The notes under the pieces: model-generated
Database searches by the model: none
Told to the model about the DNA's origin: nothing
What the model saw: the letters and a program-made list of their open reading frames with translations, nothing else
Part shown: positions 1 through 9,422 of the stretch, in pieces
How positions within the stretch are numbered: the first letter of the stretch is position 1
How the letters are laid out: every line of letters starts with the position of its first letter
Program-made: the position numbers and the translations under genes
From: a bacterium
GTDB lineage: Bacteria; Bacillota; Bacilli; Lactobacillales; Streptococcaceae
Length of the DNA stretch: 64,000 nt
Direction: 5' to 3'
NCBI GenBank assembly: GCA_905221435.1
Contig: CAJNDD010000005.1
Span: 1 to 64,000 of the forward strand

Positions 1-920
1 TGTACGTGTGAAGGCTGCTTCTTGAGTTACTGGAGCTTTCAGAGCTGGTCGACCTTCTGGTTTACCATCTGCGTATTGGTACTTGATCGTACGAGTAACC
101 TTGCTATTCAATTTAGCTGGGTCTGTTACTGGCTCTTTACCTTGACGAAGAGTAACCACGAATTGTTGGTCTTTCTTATCATCATTGTCAAAGTTCTTAG
201 GTCCCTTGAACTCATCGTTCACAACTTCGTAGCCCTTGTCTGTCAATTCTTTCAGACGTGCTGCGTAGTTAGTCGTTCCGATTGGCTCACCTGACTTACC
301 GCTTTCAACAACCTTACCAACTTCCTTGTTGTTATCATCTTGGTCTACGAAGGTAATAATCGCTTTTTGACCATCTTTCACATAACTAATTGGCGTATCT
401 TGAGTTGGATCGCTTGGAATTGGTGGTGGGTTGTAACCCTTGCTTGGATCGCTCGGATCTTTCGGTGTCAATGGTGTTGTACCATCTGGACCTACTGGTG
501 TAGTACCTGGTACATGTGGTACCACTGGAAGATCTGTTCCCGGTTTAGTTGGGTTGTTTGGATCGTTTGGATATGGAAGATTTGGTACTTTTGGAAGTCC
601 TTCTGGTACATTTGGTACGTATGAACCAAGTTTCTTGTACTGAACAACTTCTTCGCTGTTAGCGTCGCCAGCTTTCACTGTCTTCGCTGCTACATTGGCC
701 TTATCTGCCACGAATCCAGTTACGACTGGTGTGCCTTCTTGTGCCAATTCTTTCGTAGCTGGTGTCCATGGAGTGAAAGTCTTTTCTCCAGTAACAGCAT
801 TCACCTTACCTGTACGTGTGAAGGCTGCTTCTTGAGTTACTGGAGCTTTCAGAGCTGGTCGACCTTCTGGTTTACCATCTGCGTATTGGTACTTGATCGT
901 ACGAGTAACCTTGCTATTCA
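1..920 (-). repeat. Long direct repeat in the adhesin gene (810-bp period)
   Basis: Bases 1-110 are identical to 811-920 and diverge just after (atttagc against ctcagc). The repeated DNA encodes the start of a Muc_B2-like unit. The 810-bp spacing equals 270 codons, so the frame is kept. The left limit is not visible, so the repeat may be much longer and may occur in more copies outside the window. Confidence 0.9.
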
Positions 921-3900
921 ACTCAGCTGGATTCGTATTGTCATCCAAGCGTGGTGTTACAACAACTGTCCAAGTTTGATCTTGTGTTTTATCTTTGTCA
1001 AACGTTTGACCATTTGGTTGAGTGAAGCCATCGCTTACAAGCGTGTAACCAGCTTGTTTCAATTGTTCAATACGAGCTACTGTTGAGTAGGCTACTGGTT
1101 CACCTGACTTACCAGTTACAGAGTCTGTGTAAAGAGTTTTAACAGGGACACCGTTTTTGCCATCTGTTACATACTTGATAGAACCACGTTGCTCATCCAA
1201 ATTGTATTTAACAACTTCTGTTGAATCAGGGGAAGCAGGAGTTACAGTGATAGTTGGAACGCTCGCTCTGTCTGGAGTAAATCCTGTAATAGCAGGAGAA
1301 GTTACTTCTGGTAGAGTTCCACTTCGTCTGCTCCAAGCACCCGGAGTTTCAACACCTGTCGCTTTGTTTACAGAGACTTGTCTGTTAAATGTTGCTGGTT
1401 GAGTGACAGTAGGAGGAAGTGCTGGACGTCCTGCTGTTACACCATCGCCATATTGGTATTCAATAGTACGAAGAACTCGTTTTGTCTCACTTCTTGTCTC
1501 AATAATTGGAGTAACGACAACTTTCCAGACTTGATCTTGTGTCTTGTCAGTATCGAATTTTTGACCATTTGGTTGAGTGAAGCCATCACTTACAAGTTTG
1601 TAGCCAGCTTGTTTCAATTGCTCAATACGAGCAGTAGTTGTATAGTCAACATTCTCACCTGACTTACCAGTTACAGAGTCTGTGTAAAGAGTCTTAACCG
1701 GAACACCGTTTTGACCATCTGTCACGTACTCGATTCGACCACGTTGCTCATCTTGGCTATAGTTTACCACTTCATCTACGTTTGGAGATGTTGGAGTAAC
1801 GCTTGTAGCCGGAACGTTTGGTTTATCTGGTGTGAAACCAGTAACAGCTGGAGAGTCAACTTTTGGAAGGTTCTCAGTGTTCTTATTCCAAGCACCTGGA
1901 GTTTCAACACCTGTCACCTTGTTGACAGAAATTGGGCGAGTAAATGTTGTTGTTTGAGTAACATTTTGAGGAAGTGTTGGACGACCTGCTGTCACACCAT
2001 CCTTGTATTGGTAACGAACGTTACGAGTAACAGTTTTCGTTTCTTGTTTTGTCTCAATACGTGGAGTTAAAACAACTTCCCATGTTTGGTCTACATTATT
2101 ATTGCTGTCAAATCTTTGACCACCAGCTTTAGTAAAGCCATCGCTAACAAGATCATAACCTTGTTGTTTGAATTCATTGATTTTAGCAGTTGTAGTGTAG
2201 TTTACAGGTGTATCTGATTGGCCTGATACGTTATCTGTGTGGAGAGTCTTAGCTGGAACACCGTTTCTACCATCTGTACGGTAAACAATAGTTCCTCGTT
2301 GAGTAGCCGGTGCATAGCTTACAATTTCACGCCAGCTTGGATCTGTTGGTGAAACAGAGGCTGAATTTACACGTGGTTTACTTGGTGTAAAGCCTGCTAC
2401 TTCTGGGCTGTCAACTGCACCCACAGTTTGACGACTTGGTGTCCAATTGCCGTATGTCTTTTGACCAGTCACTGGGTCTTCTGACACTTGACGAGTAAAT
2501 TGAACTGTTTGCTCAACAGGTTGTGGAAGAGCTGGACGATTTCTAGTCACACCGTCTGCATATTCGTAAGCGACTGTACGAGTAACATCCTTAGTTTCAG
2601 TTGTTACTTTCGGATCATTCTTACGGTATGAAACGATTTCACGCCAGCTTGGGTCTGTTGGCGAAACAGAGGCTGAATTTACACGAGTTTTATTTGGTGT
2701 AAAGCCTTTAATCGCTGGTGTATCAACCGCATCTACAGTTTGACGACTTGGTGTCCAATTGCCGTATGTCTTCTGACCAGTTACTGGATCTTCTGACACT
2801 TGACGAGTGAATTGAACATTTTGTTGCACTTCACGTGGAAGGGCTGGACGACCTGAAGTCACACCATCTTCATATTCGTAAGCGATTGTACGAGTAACGT
2901 CTTTTGTTTCAGTCGTTACTCTAGGAGCAATCTTGTCATAGTAAACGATTTCAGTTCCTGGATTAGATGTTGCATTGACAGTCGTAGCATCTACACGAGT
3001 TTTATCTGGTGTGAAACCAGTAATGCTTGGTGTGTTTACTGCAGCTAGATTTTGGCTAGATGGGCTCCATGGTCCAGGTCTACCACCTGTAACTGTTCGA
3101 GTAAACTCAGCTGTTTGAGTAACTGTTTGTGGAAGTGCTGGACGTCCCGCTGTTTGACCATCTCTATAGCGGTATTCGATTTTACGGGTAACAGTTTGTC
3201 TTTCTGTCTTAACATCGGAAGCACCTCTACGATAAACGTAGGTTACTGTACCGTTTGTTCCCCAGTCAGCCAGAGTTCCTGAAGGCGGCAAGCTACCTCT
3301 CTTCATTCCAATGAAACCATAGCCAGAAATTCTCTTCTGTTCGGTAGTATAAGCCTTACCTTTAAAGGCACCTTGTGGATAAGTTACTGAACCTTCTGCA
3401 AGTTCTCGGCCTTGCTCATCTTCATAACGTACATCGACAGAGGCACTTTGGTAGAAATCAAAACGTTTAATCTTGAACTGTTGCAAGTTCTTGTAGTTAC
3501 CAGTCGTCGCTGTAACCACCATAGACATCAGTTGTTCTGGAGTAGAAACTTTCTTCTTCCATTGCTTGACACCAAGGTTACTTCTGTAAGCAACTGTCAA
3601 TTCCTTAGTTACACCATCATACTGAATAGCAAAGTCATGGAATCGACCGTCTAGGTCACTTGAGTCCAAACGCTGTGCACTACCAGCGTCTGTCTCAGCC
3701 CACCAGCGCTCATATGTGCCACTAGGTCCGAAGAAACCACGAGCACCAGGAACTTGTTTATGAGTGGTATTTACCCAAGCACCAAATTGTCCCAAACGAG
3801 GGTCTTCAGCCCAACCATATTGGAATGAGTCCGTGTTGCTAGTATCAAAACGGTTCCCTTTTGGCGGGGTGTGGACGTTCCAGAAAGTATCCAGCTTGAA

Positions 3901-4881
3901 ACCATTCGCGTTACGCAAACCACCAATACCAAGGTTACCACCATCGGCACCTAGGTCTGTTGTATTCCCTGTGTGGAAGGCAAAACCGATACCATCGGCA
4001 CCATAGCGTTCTTGCGTCTTATCACCAAGGTTCACCCAACCAGTCAGCTTAAAGCTTTGGTTCATATTGATCTTACTCTTCAGACTGAAGTTACCTGTCT
4101 TAGAGGTTTCATCTGGAGTAAGGGTTACGATACCATCATATTGGTTGTAGGTAGCTGAACCATTCAATCTAAAGTAATCAAGGAAGTTTTCCTTTGTTAC
4201 AGTAGTCTTCCCTGTTTGTGGGTCAAACGAACGGAAACCACTTTCTCCTGATTTACGGAAATCAGCATAACCTTTATCTACTTCGCGTTGGGCAGCAGCC
4301 AATGTAGAATTTGCTTCGCTTCGTGCTATTGCAGTCGAAGTTTGGCTAGTAGTCGCAAGACTAGCCGCTTTGCTCGTCACGTTCTCAATTGAAGACTTGC
4401 CAGATTCTACAGCAGTAGATTGTGCAACAGCCTCAGACGAAGAAGCAGTTGACGTCGCTTCTGATGTAGCTTCAGATTTAGCTGCTGAAGTTGCTGATTG
4501 GCTATTTGCAACTGAAGCCTCTGACACTTGAGAAGTTGCTTCTTTTAAAGCAGCCTCACTCTTTGAAGTCGCCTCTGACTTCACAGCTTTATCTGCCACT
4601 TGGCTAGATGGGGCTTCAGAGCTTACTGCAGACTCTGCGGTAGACTTAGAAGTATCTGGACCCGATTTCCCTTCCGAATCTGGTACAGTTCCCGTCTTCT
4701 CTGTAGAAGTGCTCGGGGAATCCGTTTTAGCTAATGTGTTTGCTGCAACAGCATTCCCACCCAAGAACATGAAAGCTGCGACGGCTACGGAAGCCACACC
4801 TACATTAAACTTACGCACTGAGTATCGAAGTCGTTTCTCAGCACTCGCTCTGTGTAATCTGCGTCGCGCATTTTTATCCAT
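1..4881 (-). CDS. Giant YSIRK-type lectin/MucBP-repeat surface adhesin (partial, C-terminus beyond left edge)
   Basis: The reading frame is open for 1,627 codons from ATG 4881 (GGAG eight bases upstream) to base 1 and has no stop inside the window. The N-terminus carries a YSIRK-like signal (YSVRKFNVGVASVAVAA), so export and cell-wall anchoring are likely, but the LPXTG end is outside. Residues about 50-185 are Ser/Ala/Glu/Thr-rich. Residues about 190-440 resemble an L-type (legume-like) lectin domain (GADGIGFAFH, GNLGIGGLRN, GFKLDTFWN, FGAWV). From about residue 470 there are alternating Muc_B2-like units (VTRTI.Y.Y.DG...RPALP..V.Q...FTR) and MucBP_2-like units (DG..GVPVKTLYTDSVTGKSG). A Pro-rich linker lies at about bases 400-640. 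Inferred role: binding of host glycans or mucin. The ligand cannot be read from the sequence. Confidence 0.9.
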   Translation of the reverse strand, partial: MDKNARRRLHRASAEKRLRYSVRKFNVGVASVAVAAFMFLGGNAVAANTLAKTDSPSTSTEKTGTVPDSEGKSGPDTSKSTAESAVSSEAPSSQVADKAVKSEATSKSEAALKEATSQVSEASVANSQSATSAAKSEATSEATSTASSSEAVAQSTAVESGKSSIENVTSKAASLATTSQTSTAIARSEANSTLAAAQREVDKGYADFRKSGESGFRSFDPQTGKTTVTKENFLDYFRLNGSATYNQYDGIVTLTPDETSKTGNFSLKSKINMNQSFKLTGWVNLGDKTQERYGADGIGFAFHTGNTTDLGADGGNLGIGGLRNANGFKLDTFWNVHTPPKGNRFDTSNTDSFQYGWAEDPRLGQFGAWVNTTHKQVPGARGFFGPSGTYERWWAETDAGSAQRLDSSDLDGRFHDFAIQYDGVTKELTVAYRSNLGVKQWKKKVSTPEQLMSMVVTATTGNYKNLQQFKIKRFDFYQSASVDVRYEDEQGRELAEGSVTYPQGAFKGKAYTTEQKRISGYGFIGMKRGSLPPSGTLADWGTNGTVTYVYRRGASDVKTERQTVTRKIEYRYRDGQTAGRPALPQTVTQTAEFTRTVTGGRPGPWSPSSQNLAAVNTPSITGFTPDKTRVDATTVNATSNPGTEIVYYDKIAPRVTTETKDVTRTIAYEYEDGVTSGRPALPREVQQNVQFTRQVSEDPVTGQKTYGNWTPSRQTVDAVDTPAIKGFTPNKTRVNSASVSPTDPSWREIVSYRKNDPKVTTETKDVTRTVAYEYADGVTRNRPALPQPVEQTVQFTRQVSEDPVTGQKTYGNWTPSRQTVGAVDSPEVAGFTPSKPRVNSASVSPTDPSWREIVSYAPATQRGTIVYRTDGRNGVPAKTLHTDNVSGQSDTPVNYTTTAKINEFKQQGYDLVSDGFTKAGGQRFDSNNNVDQTWEVVLTPRIETKQETKTVTRNVRYQYKDGVTAGRPTLPQNVTQTTTFTRPISVNKVTGVETPGAWNKNTENLPKVDSPAVTGFTPDKPNVPATSVTPTSPNVDEVVNYSQDEQRGRIEYVTDGQNGVPVKTLYTDSVTGKSGENVDYTTTARIEQLKQAGYKLVSDGFTQPNGQKFDTDKTQDQVWKVVVTPIIETRSETKRVLRTIEYQYGDGVTAGRPALPPTVTQPATFNRQVSVNKATGVETPGAWSRRSGTLPEVTSPAITGFTPDRASVPTITVTPASPDSTEVVKYNLDEQRGSIKYVTDGKNGVPVKTLYTDSVTGKSGEPVAYSTVARIEQLKQAGYTLVSDGFTQPNGQTFDKDKTQDQTWTVVVTPRLDDNTNPAELNSKVTRTIKYQYADGKPEGRPALKAPVTQEAAFTRTGKVNAVTGEKTFTPWTPATKELAQEGTPVVTGFVADKANVAAKTVKAGDANSEEVVQYKKLGSYVPNVPEGLPKVPNLPYPNDPNNPTKPGTDLPVVPHVPGTTPVGPDGTTPLTPKDPSDPSKGYNPPPIPSDPTQDTPISYVKDGQKAIITFVDQDDNNKEVGKVVESGKSGEPIGTTNYAARLKELTDKGYEVVNDEFKGPKNFDNDDKKDQQFVVTLRQGKEPVTDPAKLNSKVTRTIKYQYADGKPEGRPALKAPVTQEAAFTRT
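2320..2880 (-). repeat. Tandem 312-bp Muc_B2-like repeat pair in the adhesin gene
   Basis: Two nearly identical blocks (for example gccagcttgg at 2331 and 2643, ctgacacttg at 2481 and 2793) lie 312 bp, or 104 codons, apart. They encode adjacent units that share VSEDPVTGQKTYGNWTPSRQ and RVNSASVSPTDPSWREIVSY. The high DNA identity points to recent duplication or gene conversion. Confidence 0.85.
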
Positions 4882-5229
4882 GAACGTTTCTCCTTGTTTT
4901 AAATATAGTCCAACCACCTACTACGCAATATTTTAAACGTTCGATATTTAAAACATATAATAATATGTGGTTGCTGATTATAATGCCAAACTTTCGACAC
5001 TAAACCATACTTATCATTATACCTGTTTTTCCCTATTATATCAAGAGTTTTACCATCAAATTTCTCTTTGTAACAAAAGTGTAACATCCTATTGCAAATA
5101 ATTAAATACAGACTTTATGCAAAAAATGCATATTATTCATTCGCCAAAAAACAATCGGCCTATTCCTTGGCTCAAAAACTGAAAAGATTCATTTAGCTGA
5201 AGCAAAATGAAATCTAACTCAACTACTAG

Positions 5230-5256
5230 TCAAACCTCTCAACTCTAGAGGTTTGA
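5230..5256. other. Perfect 10-bp hairpin in the non-coding stretch between the surface-protein genes
   Basis: Arms at 5230-5239 (tcaaacctct) and 5247-5256 (agaggtttga) pair perfectly around a 7-base loop. Neither side has a strong T-run, so a terminator call would be weak. The whole 4882-6160 stretch has no convincing intact gene; apart from this hairpin, a decayed coding remnant and the terminator near 6.1 kb, I see nothing in it. Confidence 0.5.
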
Positions 5257-5495
5257 CATCTTTGTATACAAAAGAGGAGAAAACCGAAACGATCTTCTCC
5301 ACAATCACTCTTTTTATCCAAATAACCAGAAATATAAAAAAGACATCTTTAAACATACTCGATAGAAATAGGCAAACACATATCAAAATTGCTCAATATA
5401 CCATTGATTCTAGTATAAGAAAAAATATACGTCTTTTTCTGAGACTTTTTACTAAATGAATCAATAACTCTTTATCAAGACTGTCTTTTGAAGTT

Positions 5496-5883
5496 CTAAC
5501 TTTGATTGATCATTTTATAATCCATTAGACTAATAGCATGATAGCACTTACCCTTATAAACATCTAATCTGCGATTGTCTTCTGTCCAGATTTGGTCTCT
5601 CACATCGTCCGCAAGCGAAATTTCTTCAAGACTCATCTCATTAGCCTATTCATAACTCATCAAAAGAACATCCTCATGCTGATTTTTAAATTTCTCCACA
5701 CTTAACCTGCTCTCTTTATCACCTTCGCTAATCTGACCATCAATGGTAGTCGACAATTTCAATGGTCATAATATAGAAAACTTGCTTATTAACAGTCAAA
5801 ATCTACAGATGTTTTGTTAAAATACGGAGATAGCCCCTTTTTCATTGTAAGCTGTAGCGAATGCATCTTCAAATTCCCCTTTT
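5496..5883 (-). pseudogene. Decayed coding remnant, family not recognised
   Basis: On the minus strand a coding-like frame (residues TTIDGQISEGDKESRLSVEK, then EDVLLMSYE, stop, ANEMSLEEISLADDV, then IWTEDNRRLDVYKGKCYHAI) runs to a TAG at 5496 and is broken once by an in-frame TAG. A further upstream piece at about 5817-5883 reads EFEDAFATAYNEKGAISVF before a TAA. The amino-acid composition looks like real protein, but there is no intact start or continuous frame. I read it as the remains of one gene damaged by a frameshift and stop codons. I do not recognise the family. Confidence 0.4.
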
Positions 5884-6078
5884 TAATTATATATTGACCA
5901 TATCATAACACAAAAATACCATAATTTCACTCTAAAACAGGGAGATTTATCATCTCCTATCTTTCACGCGCTCTATCCTCTAAGAGATTTCAACGCTCTT
6001 GCTCCATCAAATACTACCCTTATAAATACCCAAATCACAAGAAAGCACTAGGAAGTATAAATCTACCTTTGTCAATCT

Positions 6079-6110
6079 AAAAAAAGAGAGAGAACAAACT
6101 CGTTCTCCCC
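6079..6110 (-). terminator. Rho-independent terminator after the vWA surface-protein gene
   Basis: The 6-bp stem GAGAAC/GTTCTC (6090-6095 with 6102-6107, 6-base loop) is followed on the minus strand by a run of seven T (A-run 6079-6085). It lies about 50 bases past the stop codon. Confidence 0.7.
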
Positions 6111-6160
6111 TGTTTTTAATCCTTCATCAACATGACTAAGATTGATAAAAAGATAATATT

Positions 6161-7546
6161 TTATTTCTCTTCTTTCTTGGTCACTACAGTCAATCCTGAG
6201 ACTGCTGCTAGCAAAACTAAGCCAACTGCAGCCAATCCTGAAGAAGCTTGAGCACCTGTTTTTGGTAATTCAGCCTTTTTAGTCTCAGTATGATAAACCG
6301 GTGTAGTATTTCCTACAGGTTTCACTTCTACCGGATCTTGAACTGGTGCTTTTGGTTTAAGTACCACATGCGCCTCTGCCAAGAAATCGTATTTTTCATT
6401 TACGACACGGTAAACACGCCCTTCTTGGACAGTCTTAACAACATGATTTGTAAAATCACGATTTAAAAGACTAGAAAATTCTTGACTCATATCAAGGTAA
6501 AGGCCTTTTGTGCCTTCAACTAAAGGTTTAAAAGTCGCTTCTTTGTATTTCATTCCTACAACTGATAGGGAAATATTTGCCGCCTTAAGTGCCTTGATTG
6601 TTTCGTCTACTGTTGGAATGCCTGGAGTACTGAAATCAATACCTTCATCAGTAATCAAGAAAGCAAAACGACGATTATTAGAAGCTGTAGACCAATCGTA
6701 ATCTTTTGAAGTTGCAATATGATGAAGAGGAGCTGTAGGTTCTTCTGTTCCACCGCCTGTTCGAATAGACTTAAGAGCCTTAATGTATTCCTCCACATTC
6801 TTAGTGAATTTAGAACCATTAAAATCGAAATATTGAACATCCTTAGCAGACTCATACGCTATTAAACCAAGACGAGCATCAACCTTTTTATTAGCCAAAT
6901 CACGAACAAAAGTTTCGATATTTTGCATAACATTTCGAATAGATGTATCCATCGAAATTGATTTATCAATAGCAAAAACGATATCCGCAGTACCAGATTG
7001 TTGTTTCGTGATTGTCACATCTGCTTCTTTCAAAACTTTTTCGATTCGAGTTTTCTTGACAGTCTGAGTTACATCCGCTACATAATCATCAGTCTCGATA
7101 TGATCAGATGCAGTCTTTGTAGTGACAACTGGCGCTTTTTCTCCGACAGGAGTTCCTTTGGCAGCTAAGATAGTTGTCTCAACATTTACAGAAGCTTCTG
7201 CTTTAGCTACAGCTTCTGTGCCAGTTTCATTTTCTTTAGTATCAACTTTAAGTTCTGTAGAGGTTGTAGCCACCTTAACAACATCACCAGGTTGAGCTTT
7301 ATCAGCTGGTACCACCGGAGTAGTTGCCTTAGCTTGGATTTCCTTTACAGTTTCATCAGCTAATTTGCTAGACGGAGTTTGCTTGGCCGTATCTGAACTT
7401 GTTTGAGCCAAATCGTTAGCTGTCTGACTAGGGTTTTTTACTTCATCAGCGCCGACTTGTCCCACTGCTACAACTACAGATGCTAATGCTGCTGTAAGTA
7501 AAGCCGACTTGCATTTCCAAAATAAAGAACGTTTATAACTTTTCAT
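6161..7546 (-). CDS. LPXTG-anchored surface protein with von Willebrand factor A domain
   Basis: The product is 461 aa from ATG 7546, chosen because AGGGGAAGG lies just upstream and the N-terminus then begins with a signal peptide (residues about 12-33). Longer frames upstream would put non-signal sequence first. Residues about 35-180 are a Thr/Ala/Lys-rich stalk. The vWA domain spans about 185-390 and keeps the MIDAS motif DxSxS (D194, S196, S198), the Thr in GGGTEEP and the Asp in FLITDEG, so metal-dependent ligand binding is plausible. It ends with LPKTG at about 427-431, a hydrophobic segment and KKEEK, the sortase A anchor. Likely role: host-matrix adhesion. The neighbouring gene also encodes a surface adhesin. 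Confidence 0.88.
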   Translation of the reverse strand: MKSYKRSLFWKCKSALLTAALASVVVAVGQVGADEVKNPSQTANDLAQTSSDTAKQTPSSKLADETVKEIQAKATTPVVPADKAQPGDVVKVATTSTELKVDTKENETGTEAVAKAEASVNVETTILAAKGTPVGEKAPVVTTKTASDHIETDDYVADVTQTVKKTRIEKVLKEADVTITKQQSGTADIVFAIDKSISMDTSIRNVMQNIETFVRDLANKKVDARLGLIAYESAKDVQYFDFNGSKFTKNVEEYIKALKSIRTGGGTEEPTAPLHHIATSKDYDWSTASNNRRFAFLITDEGIDFSTPGIPTVDETIKALKAANISLSVVGMKYKEATFKPLVEGTKGLYLDMSQEFSSLLNRDFTNHVVKTVQEGRVYRVVNEKYDFLAEAHVVLKPKAPVQDPVEVKPVGNTTPVYHTETKKAELPKTGAQASSGLAAVGLVLLAAVSGLTVVTKKEEK

Positions 7547-7754
7547 AAAAGCCTTCCCCTTTTTTAACCAATATTTATTAGAAATATGATAGCAATTTAA
7601 GAGCATTTTGTCAAATAGAATGTTTGAATCATCACGACCTATAGAATGGCCAGTCAAAATCATTCCCAAACGTTTCGTAGAAAACTGAGATGGCATCTTC
7701 GTTAGCAGTTTAGGACCTATCATCGGTCACATCAAACACCTTTAATTTTGTTTC

Positions 7755-9287
7755 TTATAACATGGGTGCAAACAACTGGACAATTTCCTTGATGAGGCTT
7801 TGATACCAGCTGGTTTTGATGGTGTGGGGATAAATTTCTTGAGAAACTTTAAAAATTTCTTCGAAGTCCCTTTCAATATCTAAAATAGATTGTGTTCTAT
7901 AAAGCACGACGGCATTTTCATAGTGATGAAGCAAGCTTCGATAGTCAAAATTGATGGTCCCTACAGTAGCTGCCTCTCCATCGACAAGCATTTGCTTGCT
8001 ATGAAGAAATCCGGGACTGTACTCGTAAATGCGAACTCCCGCAGATAGCAAGTCTGGATAGGCTCCTCGAGTAACTAACTGAATAACCTTCTTATCTGGG
8101 ATACACGGCGTAACAATTCGCACATCTACCCCTCTCAATGCTGCATTTTTGATACTCTCGGTTAGATCATAGTCAGCGATCAGATAGGGAGTCGTGATGT
8201 AGACGTAATCTGTAGCTTGATTGATAAGATTTTGGTAGACCGTTTTCCCAACCTGGGATCGGTAGATGGGCTTTGGTCCACTACTATAGGGAATACAGAG
8301 CCCCATCCCGTCTCTAGGTTGATTTTCAAGATGGTATTGGTCAAAGTCACTAATTTCCCCACGGTTGATATACCAAGTTGATAAAAAGAGCCTAGTAAAA
8401 GCCTTAACTGCCGATCCATCTAGGCGAATACCACTATCCTTCCAATAACCAAAGCGCTCGATATGGTTGATATACTCATCGGCCAGATTGACACCACCTG
8501 TATAGGCAATTTGACCATCGATAATCATGATTTTACGGTGATCACGGTTGTTATAAGCAACAGTCAAACGTGGAATCACCTTGTTAAATTTGTGGGCTTC
8601 AATCCCTCGACCACGAAGCTGGATGGTATAATCTCCAGGCAAGGTTGCCATACAACCAATATCATCATAGAGAAGCTTCACTTCTACTCCTTGGGCTGCC
8701 TTTTCTTCCAAAATCTCCAAAATACTATTCCACATCAAACCTTCTTCTATGATATAGTATTCGAGAAAGATAAATTTCTCGGCTTTTTTGAGATCCTCCA
8801 ACATCTGACGCCACATGCTTTCACCAGATGCAAAAAATTGTGTATCCGTTCGATCATAGACATCGGCATTCGTGTCCATGCTGAGGAGAGATTTGATAAC
8901 TCCGTAAGCCGACTTGTCCTGCTCTTTTAACTCCAAACGGAGAGCTCTGCTATTGTCCTCTCGATCAACCATTGATTGGAGCTGCTTTAGCTGCTTCATT
9001 TCTTTTTTAGATAAACGACGCTCTCCAAACATGATATAGAGTAAGGGACCAAACACTGGCACAAAGGCTACTAACAGCCATGTCACCTTGCTTTCCGGAT
9101 TCATTGACCGATTGACAATCGATACAATGGTCGCTAAGCTCACTAAAATGACTAGGATAATCCAGATAATCGGTGCCATCTGCCCTAGATAGAGAAATAA
9201 ACCAAAGACGATAAACAACTCTGCCAACATGATGGTAATACTAAAACCATATTTGGACATGAGTAGCTGCATTTTTCTAGCTGTCAT
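7755..9287 (-). CDS. cls: Cardiolipin synthase (phospholipase D family)
   Basis: The 510-aa protein is read from ATG 9287 (AAGGGGATGT upstream). Two N-terminal membrane segments (residues about 15-65) are followed by a cytosolic PLD-type enzyme with both HKD motifs: HRKIMIIDG near residue 250 and HSKQMLVDG near residue 430. Length and architecture match bacterial cardiolipin synthases, which join two phosphatidylglycerols into cardiolipin and glycerol at the membrane. It stands alone on the minus strand, between the five-gene lipid-like operon and the surface-protein genes. Nothing looks damaged. Confidence 0.92.
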   Translation of the reverse strand: MTARKMQLLMSKYGFSITIMLAELFIVFGLFLYLGQMAPIIWIILVILVSLATIVSIVNRSMNPESKVTWLLVAFVPVFGPLLYIMFGERRLSKKEMKQLKQLQSMVDREDNSRALRLELKEQDKSAYGVIKSLLSMDTNADVYDRTDTQFFASGESMWRQMLEDLKKAEKFIFLEYYIIEEGLMWNSILEILEEKAAQGVEVKLLYDDIGCMATLPGDYTIQLRGRGIEAHKFNKVIPRLTVAYNNRDHRKIMIIDGQIAYTGGVNLADEYINHIERFGYWKDSGIRLDGSAVKAFTRLFLSTWYINRGEISDFDQYHLENQPRDGMGLCIPYSSGPKPIYRSQVGKTVYQNLINQATDYVYITTPYLIADYDLTESIKNAALRGVDVRIVTPCIPDKKVIQLVTRGAYPDLLSAGVRIYEYSPGFLHSKQMLVDGEAATVGTINFDYRSLLHHYENAVVLYRTQSILDIERDFEEIFKVSQEIYPHTIKTSWYQSLIKEIVQLFAPML

Positions 9288-9422
9288 ACATCCCCTTCCT
9301 TTTCTATCATTCTCCCTCACCGATTGATAAACTAATGTTTCTACTAGTATACCTCAGTTCAGGGGTAGATAGCAACCTTTTACCTTTGCTCATGCTCCAG
9401 TCGTTCCGTGTTTAGATGATTA

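Noticed and set aside
1157-3654. Several plus-strand open frames of 60-119 codons
   Set aside because: They lie antisense to the adhesin frame, use repeated low-quality sequence and lack ribosome-binding sites.
5253-5459. A 68-codon plus-strand frame
   Set aside because: Lys/Thr/Ile-rich with no domain, no good ribosome-binding site and a hairpin at its start; AT-rich non-coding DNA is the simpler reading.
7547-7723. Longer N-terminus for the vWA surface protein
   Set aside because: It would place 59 non-signal residues before the signal peptide, while ATG 7546 has a good ribosome-binding site.
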